A stretch of 64,000 nt of DNA from NCBI GenBank assembly GCA_905212975.1, contig CAJMGO010000001.1, positions 124,001-188,000 of the forward strand. The letters are read 5' to 3'. Positions 1-8,616 of the stretch are shown here, one piece after another. Under the pieces are notes generated by a model that was given only the letters and a program-made list of their open reading frames with translations, was not told the DNA's origin and made no database searches. The first letter of the stretch is position 1; each line of letters opens with the position of its first letter. This stretch comes from CAJMGO01 sp900557305 (GTDB lineage Bacteria; Bacillota_I; Bacilli_A; RF39; UBA660). A program made the translations under genes and the position numbers.

Positions 1-986
1 TAATTCATGATGAAAAAAAGACATATCATCCACTTGCTACTATATTTATTAAACAATGTTATGAAACTTTAGTTGATGTTGCTTTTGAAAATGGGGGTAA
101 ATTACCATTTAAAACGAATTTTATATTGGATGAGTTTGCAAATATGCCACCTTTAAAGGATGCAGATGCAATGGTTACAGCAGCTCGTTCAAGAAAAATA
201 AGGTTTACTTTTATTATTCAAAACTTTGCCCAGTTAACAGAAGTTTATGGTAAAGAAAAAGGAGATACAATAAAAGGTAACTGTGGTAACTGGATATATT
301 TGATAAGTAGTGAATTGTCTGCTCTAGAGGAAATAAGTAAAATGTGTGGTGAGGTAAAATCTAAAAAAGATGATAAGACTGCATCTACTCCACTTGTTAC
401 AGTAAGTGATTTACAGAGACTTCCAATGTATACAATGATAATTTTGAGAACCAGAGAAAACCCTTTTAAAACAAAAATGACTCCAGCATGGAAAATGGAA
501 AAAGAAGGTATGTGGGATAAAGTTTATCCAAAATCAGATTATCCACACAGAGAAAAAAATAAAGTTCCAGTTTTTGATTTAAAGGAATATGTAGATAAAA
601 AAAGAGAAGAAAAAATTAACCAAATGATGTCAAATAGTGAGAATAAAGGTCCATCAATGTTTGATCCTTCTGCAATGTTTAGTCCTAAGAAAACTCCTTT
701 CAATCCAATGATGGGAAAAAATCCTGGGCTTGATGTTGATGAAATAGTAAAAAGATTGGATGCAAAAATTGCTGAATTAGAAGAAGAAGAAAGATTAGAA
801 AATGAAAAAAATAAACAACAAGAATTAAAAGATAAGAAAGATATTAAAGAAGTTATTGATTTTAAGGATGAAAAATCAGAAAAAGATAAAAAAAAGGATG
901 ACTTTATTGATACAAAAGTTTCTTCTGATGCAGATATAACTGATGATCAATTTTTTGATGATTTCTTTTATGATGATGATGAATAA
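1..986 (+). CDS. Type IV secretion coupling protein (VirD4/TraG-like), C-terminal part
   Basis: This is the 3' part of a conjugation coupling ATPase, which recruits DNA-relaxase complexes to a type IV secretion channel at the membrane. The frame is open from base 3, so the start lies before the window. The segment LDEFANMPPL (about 126-155) is the Walker B region typical of VirD4/TraG. It is followed by the TraG C-terminal stretch, including a region on rough treatment of T4CP folds that reads ARSRKIRFTFIIQNFAQL. The last 70 residues are a Lys/Glu/Asp-rich tail, lineage-specific in my judgement. The next gene encodes a probable conjugation surface protein, which supports a transfer-module context. 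The nucleotide-binding Walker A is outside the window. Family assignment is confident; whether the full gene is intact cannot be seen. Confidence 0.85.
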   Translation, partial: IHDEKKTYHPLATIFIKQCYETLVDVAFENGGKLPFKTNFILDEFANMPPLKDADAMVTAARSRKIRFTFIIQNFAQLTEVYGKEKGDTIKGNCGNWIYLISSELSALEEISKMCGEVKSKKDDKTASTPLVTVSDLQRLPMYTMIILRTRENPFKTKMTPAWKMEKEGMWDKVYPKSDYPHREKNKVPVFDLKEYVDKKREEKINQMMSNSENKGPSMFDPSAMFSPKKTPFNPMMGKNPGLDVDEIVKRLDAKIAELEEEERLENEKNKQQELKDKKDIKEVIDFKDEKSEKDKKKDDFIDTKVSSDADITDDQFFDDFFYDDDE

Positions 987-1010
987 AGTGTTAAAAACAC
1001 TTTATTTTTT
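984..1010 (+). terminator. Intrinsic terminator of the coupling-protein gene
   Basis: A perfect 9-bp stem (984-992 with 996-1004) has a 3-base loop and is followed by six T. It begins inside the stop codon. A TATAAT box at 1025-1030, preceded by TGG, restarts transcription for the next gene. Confidence 0.85.
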
Positions 1011-1055
1011 ATTTATATATATGGTATAATGAAAGTAATTATAGGAGGAAAAATT

Positions 1056-3038
1056 ATGAAAAAAAAAGGTATTTTTTATATTTTATTTGCATTTTTAATA
1101 ATGTTTGGTTTAAAAGCAAATGTATTTGCTGAGGGGGATGACCTTTTTTGTGTATATAAAGTAGAAAATGCAAAAGAAGCGTTGCCAAGTAATAATGGTG
1201 ATTATTTTGCCTTATCTCTTTATGACGACAAATGGAAGGTAAGGCGATTGTATTCTAGCGAAAATGAAACATATTATAGTTTTAGTGGGAATTATTCAGA
1301 TGATGATTATGATTATTTGGCTTCATCTCTTAATACTGAAGTTTTTGAGTGCCCTAAAAATATATATGCTATTTTAAAAAACAAGGATTCAAGTTCTATT
1401 TTAAAAAATATAATTGGAAACATAAACATAGGTCCAAGTTTTACTTTAGAACAAAATGAAAAATTTAATGTTGGTAATTTAAAACTTTTAAGTTTCCCTC
1501 AAAAAATATGTTCATATAGTGATGAAAATAAATCTTCTTATATTCAGTTGATTCGTTCTTCTTCTGGGGTTCTAGCAAATCCATTTATTGTATCTGGGAA
1601 TGCAGGAATTGTTAGTAGTTTTAAAGGCAATGCTAGTTTATCTAAAATAAAGGTTCCTTTTGAACTTGATAATGGTTCTTGTTACAAAGAGTTATATATT
1701 GGCGATAATATATCTAATGATGAATCAAAAGCTGGAAGCTCTAGTAAAAAATGGAACTTAATTTCTAATACTAATTTTATTGAGGTTGATGAAAACGGAA
1801 ATTCTAGTGAAGGTGGTAATTCGTTTAAGTCGCTTGCATGTACTTATACCGATGGTTCTAACGACTATATTTTAAGTCAAGGATATGCCGGTAAAATTAC
1901 ATTTGTAAGGTTGGCTTCAAATGATAAAGGAATTGCTAGTTCGAAGTACATTGTTAATAATAACTCCCTTGATTCATTTCTTTTAGATACTTCTAATGGT
2001 GTTATGTTTGATTATGGAACTAAATATTTAGATTCATGCCCTAGAAAGCTTTTTGCTGATTCATCTAAATATATAACAAATAATTCTACAGGAGCTATAA
2101 AAACATTTACAGCAACTGATTCAATTGTTTGTATTACGGCTCAATCTGGGACTTATAAAAGTGGAAGTGAAGGTTATTACTATGTTAAAACAAGAAAGGG
2201 TTTATATACTGCCTCTACTAAATTAGTTAATTCAAGTGGTGTTATAAATAATTTAAAGAATTTTAAATTTGATGAATATAAATTTTTTAATTCTTCTGCT
2301 TCACAGGATAAAAAAGCCGAAGACATTTGTGGCAAAGTCGAAGTTTCAGATGAAAATGGTTTTATTAGAAATAATTTTTTTAATATTGCATTTAAAAATA
2401 AAGGCTTAAATGAAGAAGGAATTTGTAAATATGGTGACATACAAATTAAGTTGAATTATAAAAATAAAAAATTTAGTGTCGTTTCTTCTAATAGTTGTTC
2501 TAATGGTATTGATGTTTCTAGGGTGGGTTGGAGTGATGTATCTAATTCAGTAAGCACTGGATGTAATTATGATTCTAAGTTTAAAATTGATAATTGCAAA
2601 TTAGTAAAAAATAGTAACGGTAGTTCAATAGATCAAAATTATGAATCAGATAAAAAAAATGACTTGAAAGAAGGAGAATCATCAGTTGTAAAAGGAAACA
2701 TTGTTAAAAAATCTTCTTATAAACAAAATAGAACATATTATAAGCCAATATGTGGTTTATTTAAAAAGCCTGATGATGGTGGAAAACTATTTAATTATAT
2801 TTTGAATGCTTATAAAATTGTTAAAGTGGTTGTTCCTGTATTAGTTGTCATACTAACTATAATAGAATTTTTAAAAGTTTTATTTAGTGGTGAAGATAAA
2901 ACTATGAAAGATGCTTTTAAAGCTACTACAACAAGATTTATATTAATTGCTGTATTAATATTTGTCCCTGTAATAGTAGAATTTGTTATAAAAATTAGTG
3001 GTGTTTCTGAAAATTGTTTACAGTATTTTGTTAAGTAA
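1056..3038 (+). CDS. Large secreted protein with C-terminal VirB2/TrbC-like two-helix membrane hairpin
   Basis: Protein of about 660 residues. The ATG at 1056 is preferred over an upstream ATG at 1029 because AGGAGG (1043-1048) sits 7 bases before it and a signal peptide follows immediately (KKKGIFYILFAFLIMFGLKANVFA). A Ser/Asn-rich, Cys-containing ectodomain fills most of the chain. The last 75 residues hold two hydrophobic helices (KVVVPVLVVILTIIEFL and RFILIAVLIFVPVIVEFVI) separated by a short loop with GEDKTMKDA. This is the layout of VirB2/TrbC pilin-like subunits. It follows the coupling protein, so a role in conjugation (mating-pair surface or channel) is inferred. I recognise no family for the ectodomain. 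It could instead be an unrelated membrane-anchored surface protein. Confidence 0.6.
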   Translation: MKKKGIFYILFAFLIMFGLKANVFAEGDDLFCVYKVENAKEALPSNNGDYFALSLYDDKWKVRRLYSSENETYYSFSGNYSDDDYDYLASSLNTEVFECPKNIYAILKNKDSSSILKNIIGNINIGPSFTLEQNEKFNVGNLKLLSFPQKICSYSDENKSSYIQLIRSSSGVLANPFIVSGNAGIVSSFKGNASLSKIKVPFELDNGSCYKELYIGDNISNDESKAGSSSKKWNLISNTNFIEVDENGNSSEGGNSFKSLACTYTDGSNDYILSQGYAGKITFVRLASNDKGIASSKYIVNNNSLDSFLLDTSNGVMFDYGTKYLDSCPRKLFADSSKYITNNSTGAIKTFTATDSIVCITAQSGTYKSGSEGYYYVKTRKGLYTASTKLVNSSGVINNLKNFKFDEYKFFNSSASQDKKAEDICGKVEVSDENGFIRNNFFNIAFKNKGLNEEGICKYGDIQIKLNYKNKKFSVVSSNSCSNGIDVSRVGWSDVSNSVSTGCNYDSKFKIDNCKLVKNSNGSSIDQNYESDKKNDLKEGESSVVKGNIVKKSSYKQNRTYYKPICGLFKKPDDGGKLFNYILNAYKIVKVVVPVLVVILTIIEFLKVLFSGEDKTMKDAFKATTTRFILIAVLIFVPVIVEFVIKISGVSENCLQYFVK

Positions 3039-3093
3039 ACTATTTAAATATTTAAATAAATCACGGACGCATATAATATACTGGGTGATGCAT

Positions 3094-3384
3094 ATGTTAT
3101 CTAGTATATCGGTTCGTGATTTTTTATTGAATAGAATTAATAGTAATATTATTGATATAAGAAGTGTTGAAAGATATAATAATAATCATATACCAGGTGC
3201 TATTAATATTGAACAAAATCAATTATTAATAAATGCTAGTAAGTATTTAAAAAAGAATGAAAGATATTATATATATTGCCAAAAAGGTATTAGTAGTCAA
3301 AAATTATCTATGATTTTAAATAATATGGGATATATGACTACAAGTATTTCTGGTGGATATGAGGAATGGATAATGCAAAGTTAA
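3094..3384 (+). CDS. Single-domain rhodanese-like protein
   Basis: About 96 residues covering one rhodanese fold: the N-terminal strand-helix VRDFL, then IDIRSVERYNNNHIPGAINI (the CH2A-like segment), and the active-site loop YCQKGISSQK with the candidate catalytic Cys. GGYEEW closes the domain as is usual. Rhodaneses move sulfane sulfur or act as redox/arsenate modules; no partner is evident here, although a cysteine desulfurase lies at 50.4 kb. The ATG at 3094 is chosen because GGGTG (3083-3087) lies 6 bases upstream; a longer ORF would overlap the previous gene. A TATAAT box at 3072-3077 sits just before it, giving a very short leader. Substrate is unknown. Confidence 0.8.
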   Translation: MLSSISVRDFLLNRINSNIIDIRSVERYNNNHIPGAINIEQNQLLINASKYLKKNERYYIYCQKGISSQKLSMILNNMGYMTTSISGGYEEWIMQS

Positions 3385-3385
3385 T

Positions 3386-3410
3386 AAAAGGACTTAGGTC
3401 TTTTTATTTT
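3386..3410 (+). terminator. Intrinsic terminator after rhodanese gene
   Basis: An 8-bp stem with one G-U pair (3386-3393 with 3398-3405) and a TTAG loop is followed by a T-rich tract. Confidence 0.75.
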
Positions 3411-3444
3411 TATTTAATTGTTTTATAATATATATGGTGAGTAT

Positions 3445-3927
3445 ATGAAATTAGAATCTATTGAATTAATAAATTATAATGAAAAATATAAAAATATTTT
3501 AGAACAAATAAATAAAGATAATTTACATCATTATGTTAAGCAAATAGATGAAAGATTGTTGCTTAATGGTGAGAATGTTGATTTTAAATTGGATTGTGGT
3601 TATCTAGTTAAATATATGGATAAAATAATTGGTTATGTTTATTTATCTAATATATCTAATTATAGAATGTATATCGAATATCTTATTTTATTTTCTGAAA
3701 GAAACAAAGGGTATGGGCATATGGTATTAAAGGAAATTACTGATTTTATATTAAGTAATTATAATATAAAAAGGATATGTTTAGATATTGATAAAAGTAA
3801 TTTGGCTAGTATGAATACAGCTTTATCTTGTGGTTATATGTATGAAGATGATGATTTAATTGATAATTCTAGTAGTATTGAGTTTAGTTTAGATAATGCA
3901 TATTTTATTTCTAAAAAGTTGCACTAA
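3445..3927 (+). CDS. GNAT family N-acetyltransferase
   Basis: A 160-residue acyl-CoA-dependent N-acetyltransferase. Motif A, the pyrophosphate-binding loop, reads SERNKGYGHMVL, following the strand YIEYLILF. The later NTALSCGYMYED segment is the usual motif B 'lone Asn plus Gly-Tyr/Phe' ending. The ATG at 3445 is chosen because GGTGA lies just upstream and a TATAAT box is at 3424-3429; an upstream TTG in the same frame has no ribosome site. It is a monocistronic unit between two terminator/promoter boundaries. The substrate (small molecule, peptide or protein) cannot be read from the sequence. Confidence 0.8.
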   Translation: MKLESIELINYNEKYKNILEQINKDNLHHYVKQIDERLLLNGENVDFKLDCGYLVKYMDKIIGYVYLSNISNYRMYIEYLILFSERNKGYGHMVLKEITDFILSNYNIKRICLDIDKSNLASMNTALSCGYMYEDDDLIDNSSSIEFSLDNAYFISKKLH

Positions 3928-3964
3928 TTTTAGAATTATGATTTTAAATTTATGGGTAGTATGG

Positions 3965-3970
3965 TATAAT
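3965..3970 (+). promoter_or_regulatory. Extended -10 promoter for cdaA-cdaR
   Basis: TATAAT preceded by TATGG, an extended -10. No convincing -35 hexamer is present. The ribosome site GGAGG of cdaA lies 17-21 bases downstream. Confidence 0.6.
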
Positions 3971-3998
3971 TATATATACAGAATATGGAGGTAATGAT

Positions 3999-4820
3999 AT
4001 GACATTTGCTACAATAACTAGTTTTGTAACAAAACTTTTAGATGTAATGGTTGTTTGGTTTTTAATCTATTATATCTTTAAAAATGTAAGAAAAAATGTA
4101 AAGATGCTTCTTTTATTTAAGGGAATCTTAATATTGGTTGCGTTAAAATTAATAAGTGATTGGTTAAATTTGGTTACTGTTGGATATATATTAGATTATG
4201 TTATTCAATGGGGACCTCTAGCTTTAATTGTAATTTTTCAACCTGAAATTAGAAATGTTCTTGAATATTTAGGTAGAAGTCAATTATTAGGTAGACATAA
4301 AACTTTAACTGTTGATGAAAGAGAAAAAGTAGTTTATGAGATTGCAAACGCGATGGATTATATGAAAAAAGCAAGAATTGGTGCTTTGATTGTAATTGAA
4401 AGGGATAATTCTTTAGGTGATTATATTGAAAAATCTAAAAAATTATATGCTGATATATCTAGTGAATTATTGATTTCAATATTTTTCCCAAACAATCCAT
4501 TGCATGATGGTGGTGTTATAATTCAAGGTGATAAAATTACAAGTGCTGGAGCTGTTTTCCCAACAAGTGATAGTGTAAAAATAAGTAAGAGATTAGGTAC
4601 TCGTCATAGAGCTGCACTTGGTATATCAGAAACTGGTGATTGTATTTCTTTGATTGTTTCAGAAGAAACTGGAAGACTTTCTATGGCAATAAATGGGGAA
4701 TTATTATATAACATGACATTAGATGAGATTAAAATAAGATTATTAGAGGAATTAAGACCTAAAAAATCATTTATAATAGATGAGGAGGATGAAGATGAAG
4801 AAAATTCTAGTAGCAATTAA
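3999..4820 (+). CDS. cdaA: Diadenylate cyclase CdaA
   Basis: Membrane-bound diadenylate cyclase, 273 residues, making c-di-AMP from two ATP. Three hydrophobic segments (about residues 8-70) precede the DAC domain. The two catalytic motifs are recognisable: NPLHDGG (Asp170) in place of the usual DGA, and GTRHRAALG (Arg202-His203-Arg204). VSEETG follows in the conserved order. The last residues are a strongly acidic tail (DEEDEDEE) not typical of CdaA. The downstream gene is cdaR, whose start lies inside this one. In Bacillus and Listeria glmM follows as a third gene; it does not here. Family and reaction are secure. The Ala-to-Gly change in the first motif is conservative but worth noting. Confidence 0.95.
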   Translation: MTFATITSFVTKLLDVMVVWFLIYYIFKNVRKNVKMLLLFKGILILVALKLISDWLNLVTVGYILDYVIQWGPLALIVIFQPEIRNVLEYLGRSQLLGRHKTLTVDEREKVVYEIANAMDYMKKARIGALIVIERDNSLGDYIEKSKKLYADISSELLISIFFPNNPLHDGGVIIQGDKITSAGAVFPTSDSVKISKRLGTRHRAALGISETGDCISLIVSEETGRLSMAINGELLYNMTLDEIKIRLLEELRPKKSFIIDEEDEDEENSSSN

Positions 4821-6153
4821 AAACTTCTTCAAAAAAATTGTTAAAATTATTGATAGAGCAATTGTAACTCCTATAACTCATTTAATTTATAAAATATCTT
4901 CTAAATTTGATAATTCAAGTAAAAAGATGGAAAATTTACTATCAAAAACAAATACTCTATTATTTATTTCTTTAATTTTAGCGGTTGGAATATTTGTTGT
5001 TATTGATCAAAAAATATTAGTGTTTACTGATAATACAGCTGAAATTTTAAAGAATCAACCTGTTACCGCTATATATAATAAAGAAGCTTATGTTGTTGAG
5101 GGAATACCTGAGGTTGTTGATATAACATTAATTGGTAGTAAAACTGATTTATATATTGCTAAGCAATCTTCAAATCATAGTGTTACAGTTGATTTAAGTA
5201 CATTAAAGCCTGGAACACATAAAGTTGGTTTAACTTACAGTCAAAGTAGTGGTAAAATAGAATCTGTAGTTAATCCTTCAAGTGTAACAGTTGTTATATA
5301 TCAAAAAGTTTCTAAAACTATGTCATTATCTGTTGATGTTGTTAATAAAGATAAATTAAAGCAAACTCTTGTAATTGATAATGTTGATTATGATACTGAT
5401 AAGGTTGTTATAAAAGGAGCTGAATATCAAGTTGAGAAGGTAGCAACAGTTAAGGCTTTAGTAGATGTTGCTTCATTAGTATCAACTGAAGTTGGTACTC
5501 AAACTTTGAAAGATGTTCCTTTGGTAGCTTATGATGCGAAAGGAAATGTTGTAGATGTTGAGATATTACCTGGAACTATTGATGTAGATGTTACCATATC
5601 ATCTCCAAGTAAAGAGGTACCAATTAAAGTTATTCCTAAAGGTGAGGTAAGTTTTGGATTAGGTATTAATTCTATTGCATTAAGTAGTAATAATGTGGTG
5701 GTTTATGGAAGTAAAAGTGTACTTGATGAATTAACTTATATTCCTGTTGAGATTGATGTAAAAGGTTTAAAAGAAAATATGGAGTATAAAGTTGAATTAG
5801 AAAAGCCTGTTGGTGTTACTTCGCTTTCTATAAATAATGTTACTGTAAATGTATCTCTTGATTCTTCTACAAGTAAAGATTTTTCAGATATAAGAATAGA
5901 TACTAGAAATATTGCTTCTGGATATTCAGTTCAAGCAATGTCCGAAGAAGCTTCTAAGGTAACTGTTACTGCTAAAGGTGTTAAATCTGTACTTGATTCT
6001 ATTAAATCCGAGGATATATCTGCATTTATTGATTTAGATGGATATACTGAGGGTGAATATGATGTTGAGGTTAAAGTTGAAGGAACTGATTTAAAAGCAC
6101 AATATGCTTCAAAAACAAAAAAAGTAAGAATAAAAATTATAAAAAAGAAATAA
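4795..6153 (+). CDS. cdaR: YbbR-domain protein CdaR, regulator of CdaA
   Basis: A 452-residue membrane-anchored protein with one transmembrane helix (about residues 50-70, LLFISLILAVGIFVVIDQ) and an extracytoplasmic region of repeated YbbR domains rich in Val, Thr and Ser; I can make out about four. In firmicutes CdaR binds CdaA and tunes c-di-AMP output. The start at 4795 is chosen because AGGAGG (4783-4788) lies 6 bases upstream. That ribosome site sits inside the acidic codons that end cdaA, so the two genes overlap by 26 bases and are probably translationally coupled. The longer start at 4780 would leave no ribosome site. Confidence 0.9.
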   Translation: MKKILVAIKNFFKKIVKIIDRAIVTPITHLIYKISSKFDNSSKKMENLLSKTNTLLFISLILAVGIFVVIDQKILVFTDNTAEILKNQPVTAIYNKEAYVVEGIPEVVDITLIGSKTDLYIAKQSSNHSVTVDLSTLKPGTHKVGLTYSQSSGKIESVVNPSSVTVVIYQKVSKTMSLSVDVVNKDKLKQTLVIDNVDYDTDKVVIKGAEYQVEKVATVKALVDVASLVSTEVGTQTLKDVPLVAYDAKGNVVDVEILPGTIDVDVTISSPSKEVPIKVIPKGEVSFGLGINSIALSSNNVVVYGSKSVLDELTYIPVEIDVKGLKENMEYKVELEKPVGVTSLSINNVTVNVSLDSSTSKDFSDIRIDTRNIASGYSVQAMSEEASKVTVTAKGVKSVLDSIKSEDISAFIDLDGYTEGEYDVEVKVEGTDLKAQYASKTKKVRIKIIKKK

Positions 6154-6175
6154 CTTATTATTATTTCTTTTTTTT
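6141..6175 (+). terminator. Intrinsic terminator of cdaA-cdaR
   Basis: A perfect 13-bp A/T-rich stem (6141-6153 with 6161-6173) with a 7-base loop runs into a T tract. The left arm includes the last codons and stop of cdaR. Confidence 0.85.
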
Positions 6176-6229
6176 GTTTACATTTTTTTGTAAATTATTA
6201 ATTTAAATATTAAAATAATTTTTTTAATA

Positions 6230-6259
6230 TTGTAAATATTAATTAATGTTTGATATAAT
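6230..6259 (+). promoter_or_regulatory. Promoter for the Asn/Gln-rich tail-anchored protein gene
   Basis: TTGTAA (6230-6235) and TATAAT (6254-6259) lie 18 bases apart, followed by GAGGTG before the ATG at 6284. Confidence 0.6.
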
Positions 6260-6283
6260 TAAGAAAATAGAAGAGGTGTTTAT

Positions 6284-6823
6284 ATGGAAGAAAAAGATAT
6301 TGAAAGATTTAATATTTTAAATAATCAAGAAAATAATTTTAATAATATTTCATCGCAACAACAAAATATGGTAAATGGAGTACAGCAAACTAATACAGGT
6401 GTTAATCAAATATGGCCAGATGCACAATTTTATCAAACACCAAATCCTGCAGATTTATTAAAAAATGATATTGATGAAAGTAATTTAAATGATTTTTCAA
6501 ATAACCAATCTGCATTTAGTAATAATACTTCCGAGCAACAAGTAATGCCTAATGTAGAGAATCACGATTTTATTGAACAACCTACACAAGTAACTACTGA
6601 TAGTAATGTTCAGTCAATACAAAATAATTCTTCTCAAGTTGAACAAACAAATAATGAAAATATTACTGTTCAGCAGCCCATTCAAGAACAAAATGTAAAA
6701 GAATCAAAGAAAATAAATAATGGATATAAGGAAAAATCTAATAGTACATTTATAATAATTATTTTTATTTTATTAGCGCTTGTTATAATTTTTTTACCTC
6801 AAATATCAAATCTTATAAAATAA
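6284..6823 (+). CDS. Asn/Gln-rich protein with a C-terminal membrane anchor
   Basis: A 179-residue protein of unknown function. Residues 1-145 are low-complexity and very rich in Asn, Gln and Ser, without a predicted fold. A single hydrophobic helix (about 155-175, STFIIIIFILLALVIIFL) is followed by a few residues including Lys, so it looks tail-anchored with the disordered part in the cytoplasm. There is no signal peptide. It stands alone between its own promoter and a bidirectional terminator. The Asn/Gln bias partly reflects the AT-rich genome. I recognise no family. Confidence 0.65.
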   Translation: MEEKDIERFNILNNQENNFNNISSQQQNMVNGVQQTNTGVNQIWPDAQFYQTPNPADLLKNDIDESNLNDFSNNQSAFSNNTSEQQVMPNVENHDFIEQPTQVTTDSNVQSIQNNSSQVEQTNNENITVQQPIQEQNVKESKKINNGYKEKSNSTFIIIIFILLALVIIFLPQISNLIK

Positions 6824-6847
6824 AAAGGCTTATGCCTTTTTATTTTT
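6822..6847. terminator. Bidirectional intrinsic terminator between convergent genes
   Basis: An 8-bp stem (AAAAAGGC at 6822-6829 with GCCTTTTT at 6834-6841) with a TTAT loop has A-rich and T-rich flanks, so it can end transcription from both sides. It overlaps both stop codons. Confidence 0.8.
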
Positions 6848-7142
6848 GAACTGATAATTCAATTATTAAATCCATATTATCATCTTTTTCAATTATATTT
6901 TTATGTAATAAATTACATTTTTCACATTTATATATAATTTTAAATGTATCTTTAAATTTTTCTATACCTATTGGTTTTAATAGACCTTTGCATTCATTTG
7001 ATCTGTCTCCAGGATTAATATCTACATGTTTAGAATATAAACAATATGGACAATGATCTCTTGCAGTGTATTTGGATTTTTTTACTTCTTTACCACATTT
7101 TTCACATATAAAATTTTCATTTCTCATTGTAAAGTTTTTCAT
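6840..7142 (-). CDS. RNHCP-domain zinc-finger protein
   Basis: A 100-residue protein of the RNHCP family. Order of landmarks: FICEKCGKEV (first Cys pair), ARDHCPYCLYSKHVDINPGD (family signature; here DHCP instead of NHCP), CKGLLKPIG, and a second Cys pair YKCEKC. The paired Cys motifs suggest two zinc ribbons. The biochemical role of this family is not established to my knowledge; nucleic-acid binding is a guess. The ATG at 7142 is chosen because AGGTG lies 6 bases upstream on this strand; a GTG at 7151 would overlap that ribosome site. A TATAAT sits just upstream, back-to-back with the scpA promoter. Confidence 0.8.
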   Translation of the reverse strand: MKNFTMRNENFICEKCGKEVKKSKYTARDHCPYCLYSKHVDINPGDRSNECKGLLKPIGIEKFKDTFKIIYKCEKCNLLHKNIIEKDDNMDLIIELSVQK

Positions 7143-7208
7143 ATATTTCACCTGTTTAAATTATAACATATTCTCTTATTTTTGTATAAAAAAAGTGTTA
7201 ACTCATGT

Positions 7209-7214
7209 TATAAT
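7209..7214 (+). promoter_or_regulatory. Extended -10 promoter of scpA-scpB
   Basis: TATAAT with TG one base before it (ATGTTATAAT), 32 bases before the scpA start, which has GGAAGTGG as ribosome site. Confidence 0.55.
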
Positions 7215-7245
7215 ATATATATTGTAAGTTTTGGGAAGTGGTATA

Positions 7246-7968
7246 ATGGATTATAAAATAATGATAGATGAATTTGAAGGTCCTATGGATTTATTACTTC
7301 ATTTAATTAAAAAGGATAATATAGATATAATAGATATTAGTATTGAAAAAATTACGAAACAATATTTAGATTATATAGAAGAAATGGAAAATCTTAATTT
7401 AGATATAGCTAGTGAATATTTAATCATGGCTGCAGAACTGTTAGAAATTAAGTCATCCAAATTATTACCTAAACAGGAAAATGATGAAGTAGAAGAAGAT
7501 TTAGAAGCTAATTTTATAAATAGATTAATTGAATATAAACAATATAAAGAAATAACTCAACAATTTAAAGAATTAGAAGAAAACAGGAAAGAAGTTTATA
7601 CTAAAATACCTGATAGTTTAAATGAATATAAACAAAATTCTACTATTGATTTAGGAGATACCACAATAGCTGATTTAATTTCAGCTATGAATAACTTTTT
7701 AAGTAGAAAAGAACTTGAAAAGCCTTTAAATACTAAAATAACTACAAAAGAATACAACATAGATGAAAGAAGTTATGAGATAAGAAAAATTCTAAAGAAA
7801 AATAAAAAAATGAATTTTAAAGAACTTTTTGATGTATATAGAAAAGATTATATAGTTGTTACTTTTTTAGCTATTTTATCTATGGCAAAAAAACAAGAAA
7901 TAGAAATAAAACAGGATAATAATTTTAATGATATTTATTTATCTTTAAAGGAGAATGGACATGAATAG
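7246..7968 (+). CDS. scpA: Segregation and condensation protein A
   Basis: Kleisin subunit of the SMC-ScpAB condensin, 240 residues, of normal length. The N-terminal motif DEFEGPMDLLLHLIKK is diagnostic for ScpA and binds the SMC neck. The middle is helical and acidic, and the C-terminal winged-helix part (KMNFKELFDVYRKDYIVVTFLAILSMAKKQEI) closes onto the SMC head. The ATG at 7246 is chosen because GGAAGTGG lies just upstream; an in-frame TTG at 7231 would add MGSGI. scpB follows with an 8-base overlap, so the two subunits are made from one message. Confidence 0.95.
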   Translation: MDYKIMIDEFEGPMDLLLHLIKKDNIDIIDISIEKITKQYLDYIEEMENLNLDIASEYLIMAAELLEIKSSKLLPKQENDEVEEDLEANFINRLIEYKQYKEITQQFKELEENRKEVYTKIPDSLNEYKQNSTIDLGDTTIADLISAMNNFLSRKELEKPLNTKITTKEYNIDERSYEIRKILKKNKKMNFKELFDVYRKDYIVVTFLAILSMAKKQEIEIKQDNNFNDIYLSLKENGHE

Positions 7969-8524
7969 AAAAGCATTACTTGAAGGGCTATTATTTGCAG
8001 TAGGTGAAGAAGGTCTTTCAATTGAGAGAATAGAAGAAATAATGGATATTAGTTATGAAGAATTAAAGGAAGTAATTGCTTCTTTAAAAGAATCATATGA
8101 TAGTGATGATAGAGGTATTAAATTAGATGTATTAGGTAATAGGTTAAAATTAACAACAAAATCTATTCATAAAGAATATTATCAAAAATTATTAGAAGAG
8201 GAAGAAACAGGGGTACTTAGTCAGGCAGCACTAGAAACTTTGGCTATTATAGCATATAATCAACCAATTACTAGAATAGATGTTGATGAAATTAGAGGAA
8301 TATCTAGTTCTCATATGATAAGAAAATTAGTATCAAGGGATTTAATAAAAGAAGTAGGTAGAAGTGAAGGTGCGGGTAGACCAATATTGTATGGTGTAAC
8401 TGATGAATTTTTGGATTATTTTGGACTTGCAAGTATTGATGATCTTCCTAAAATAGAAGAAAATAAAAGTGTAGAAGTAGAGGATACTGATTTATTTGAA
8501 TCTAAATATAATGATGAAAAATAA
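7961..8524 (+). CDS. scpB: Segregation and condensation protein B
   Basis: The 187-residue dimeric partner of ScpA with two winged-helix domains. Landmarks are the N-terminal RKALLEGLLFAVGEEGLS and the strongly conserved segment AALETLAIIAYNQPITR, followed by EIRGISS and GRPILYGVTDEFLDYFGL. The ATG at 7961 has AAGGAG at an ideal 7-base spacing, while ATG 7955 is too close to it. The start overlaps the end of scpA by 8 bases. Assignment is secure. Confidence 0.95.
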   Translation: MNRKALLEGLLFAVGEEGLSIERIEEIMDISYEELKEVIASLKESYDSDDRGIKLDVLGNRLKLTTKSIHKEYYQKLLEEEETGVLSQAALETLAIIAYNQPITRIDVDEIRGISSSHMIRKLVSRDLIKEVGRSEGAGRPILYGVTDEFLDYFGLASIDDLPKIEENKSVEVEDTDLFESKYNDEK

Positions 8525-8549
8525 AATTTAGATTAAATTTTATTTTTTT
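8521..8549 (+). terminator. Intrinsic terminator of scpAB
   Basis: A perfect 10-bp stem (8521-8530 with 8534-8543) with a GAT loop is followed by a run of T. Confidence 0.85.
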
Positions 8550-8616
8550 AAATAAATTTTATAAAATGTTTACTTGAATATTTTAAATTGATATAATTAG
8601 CATAGGATGTGATTAT

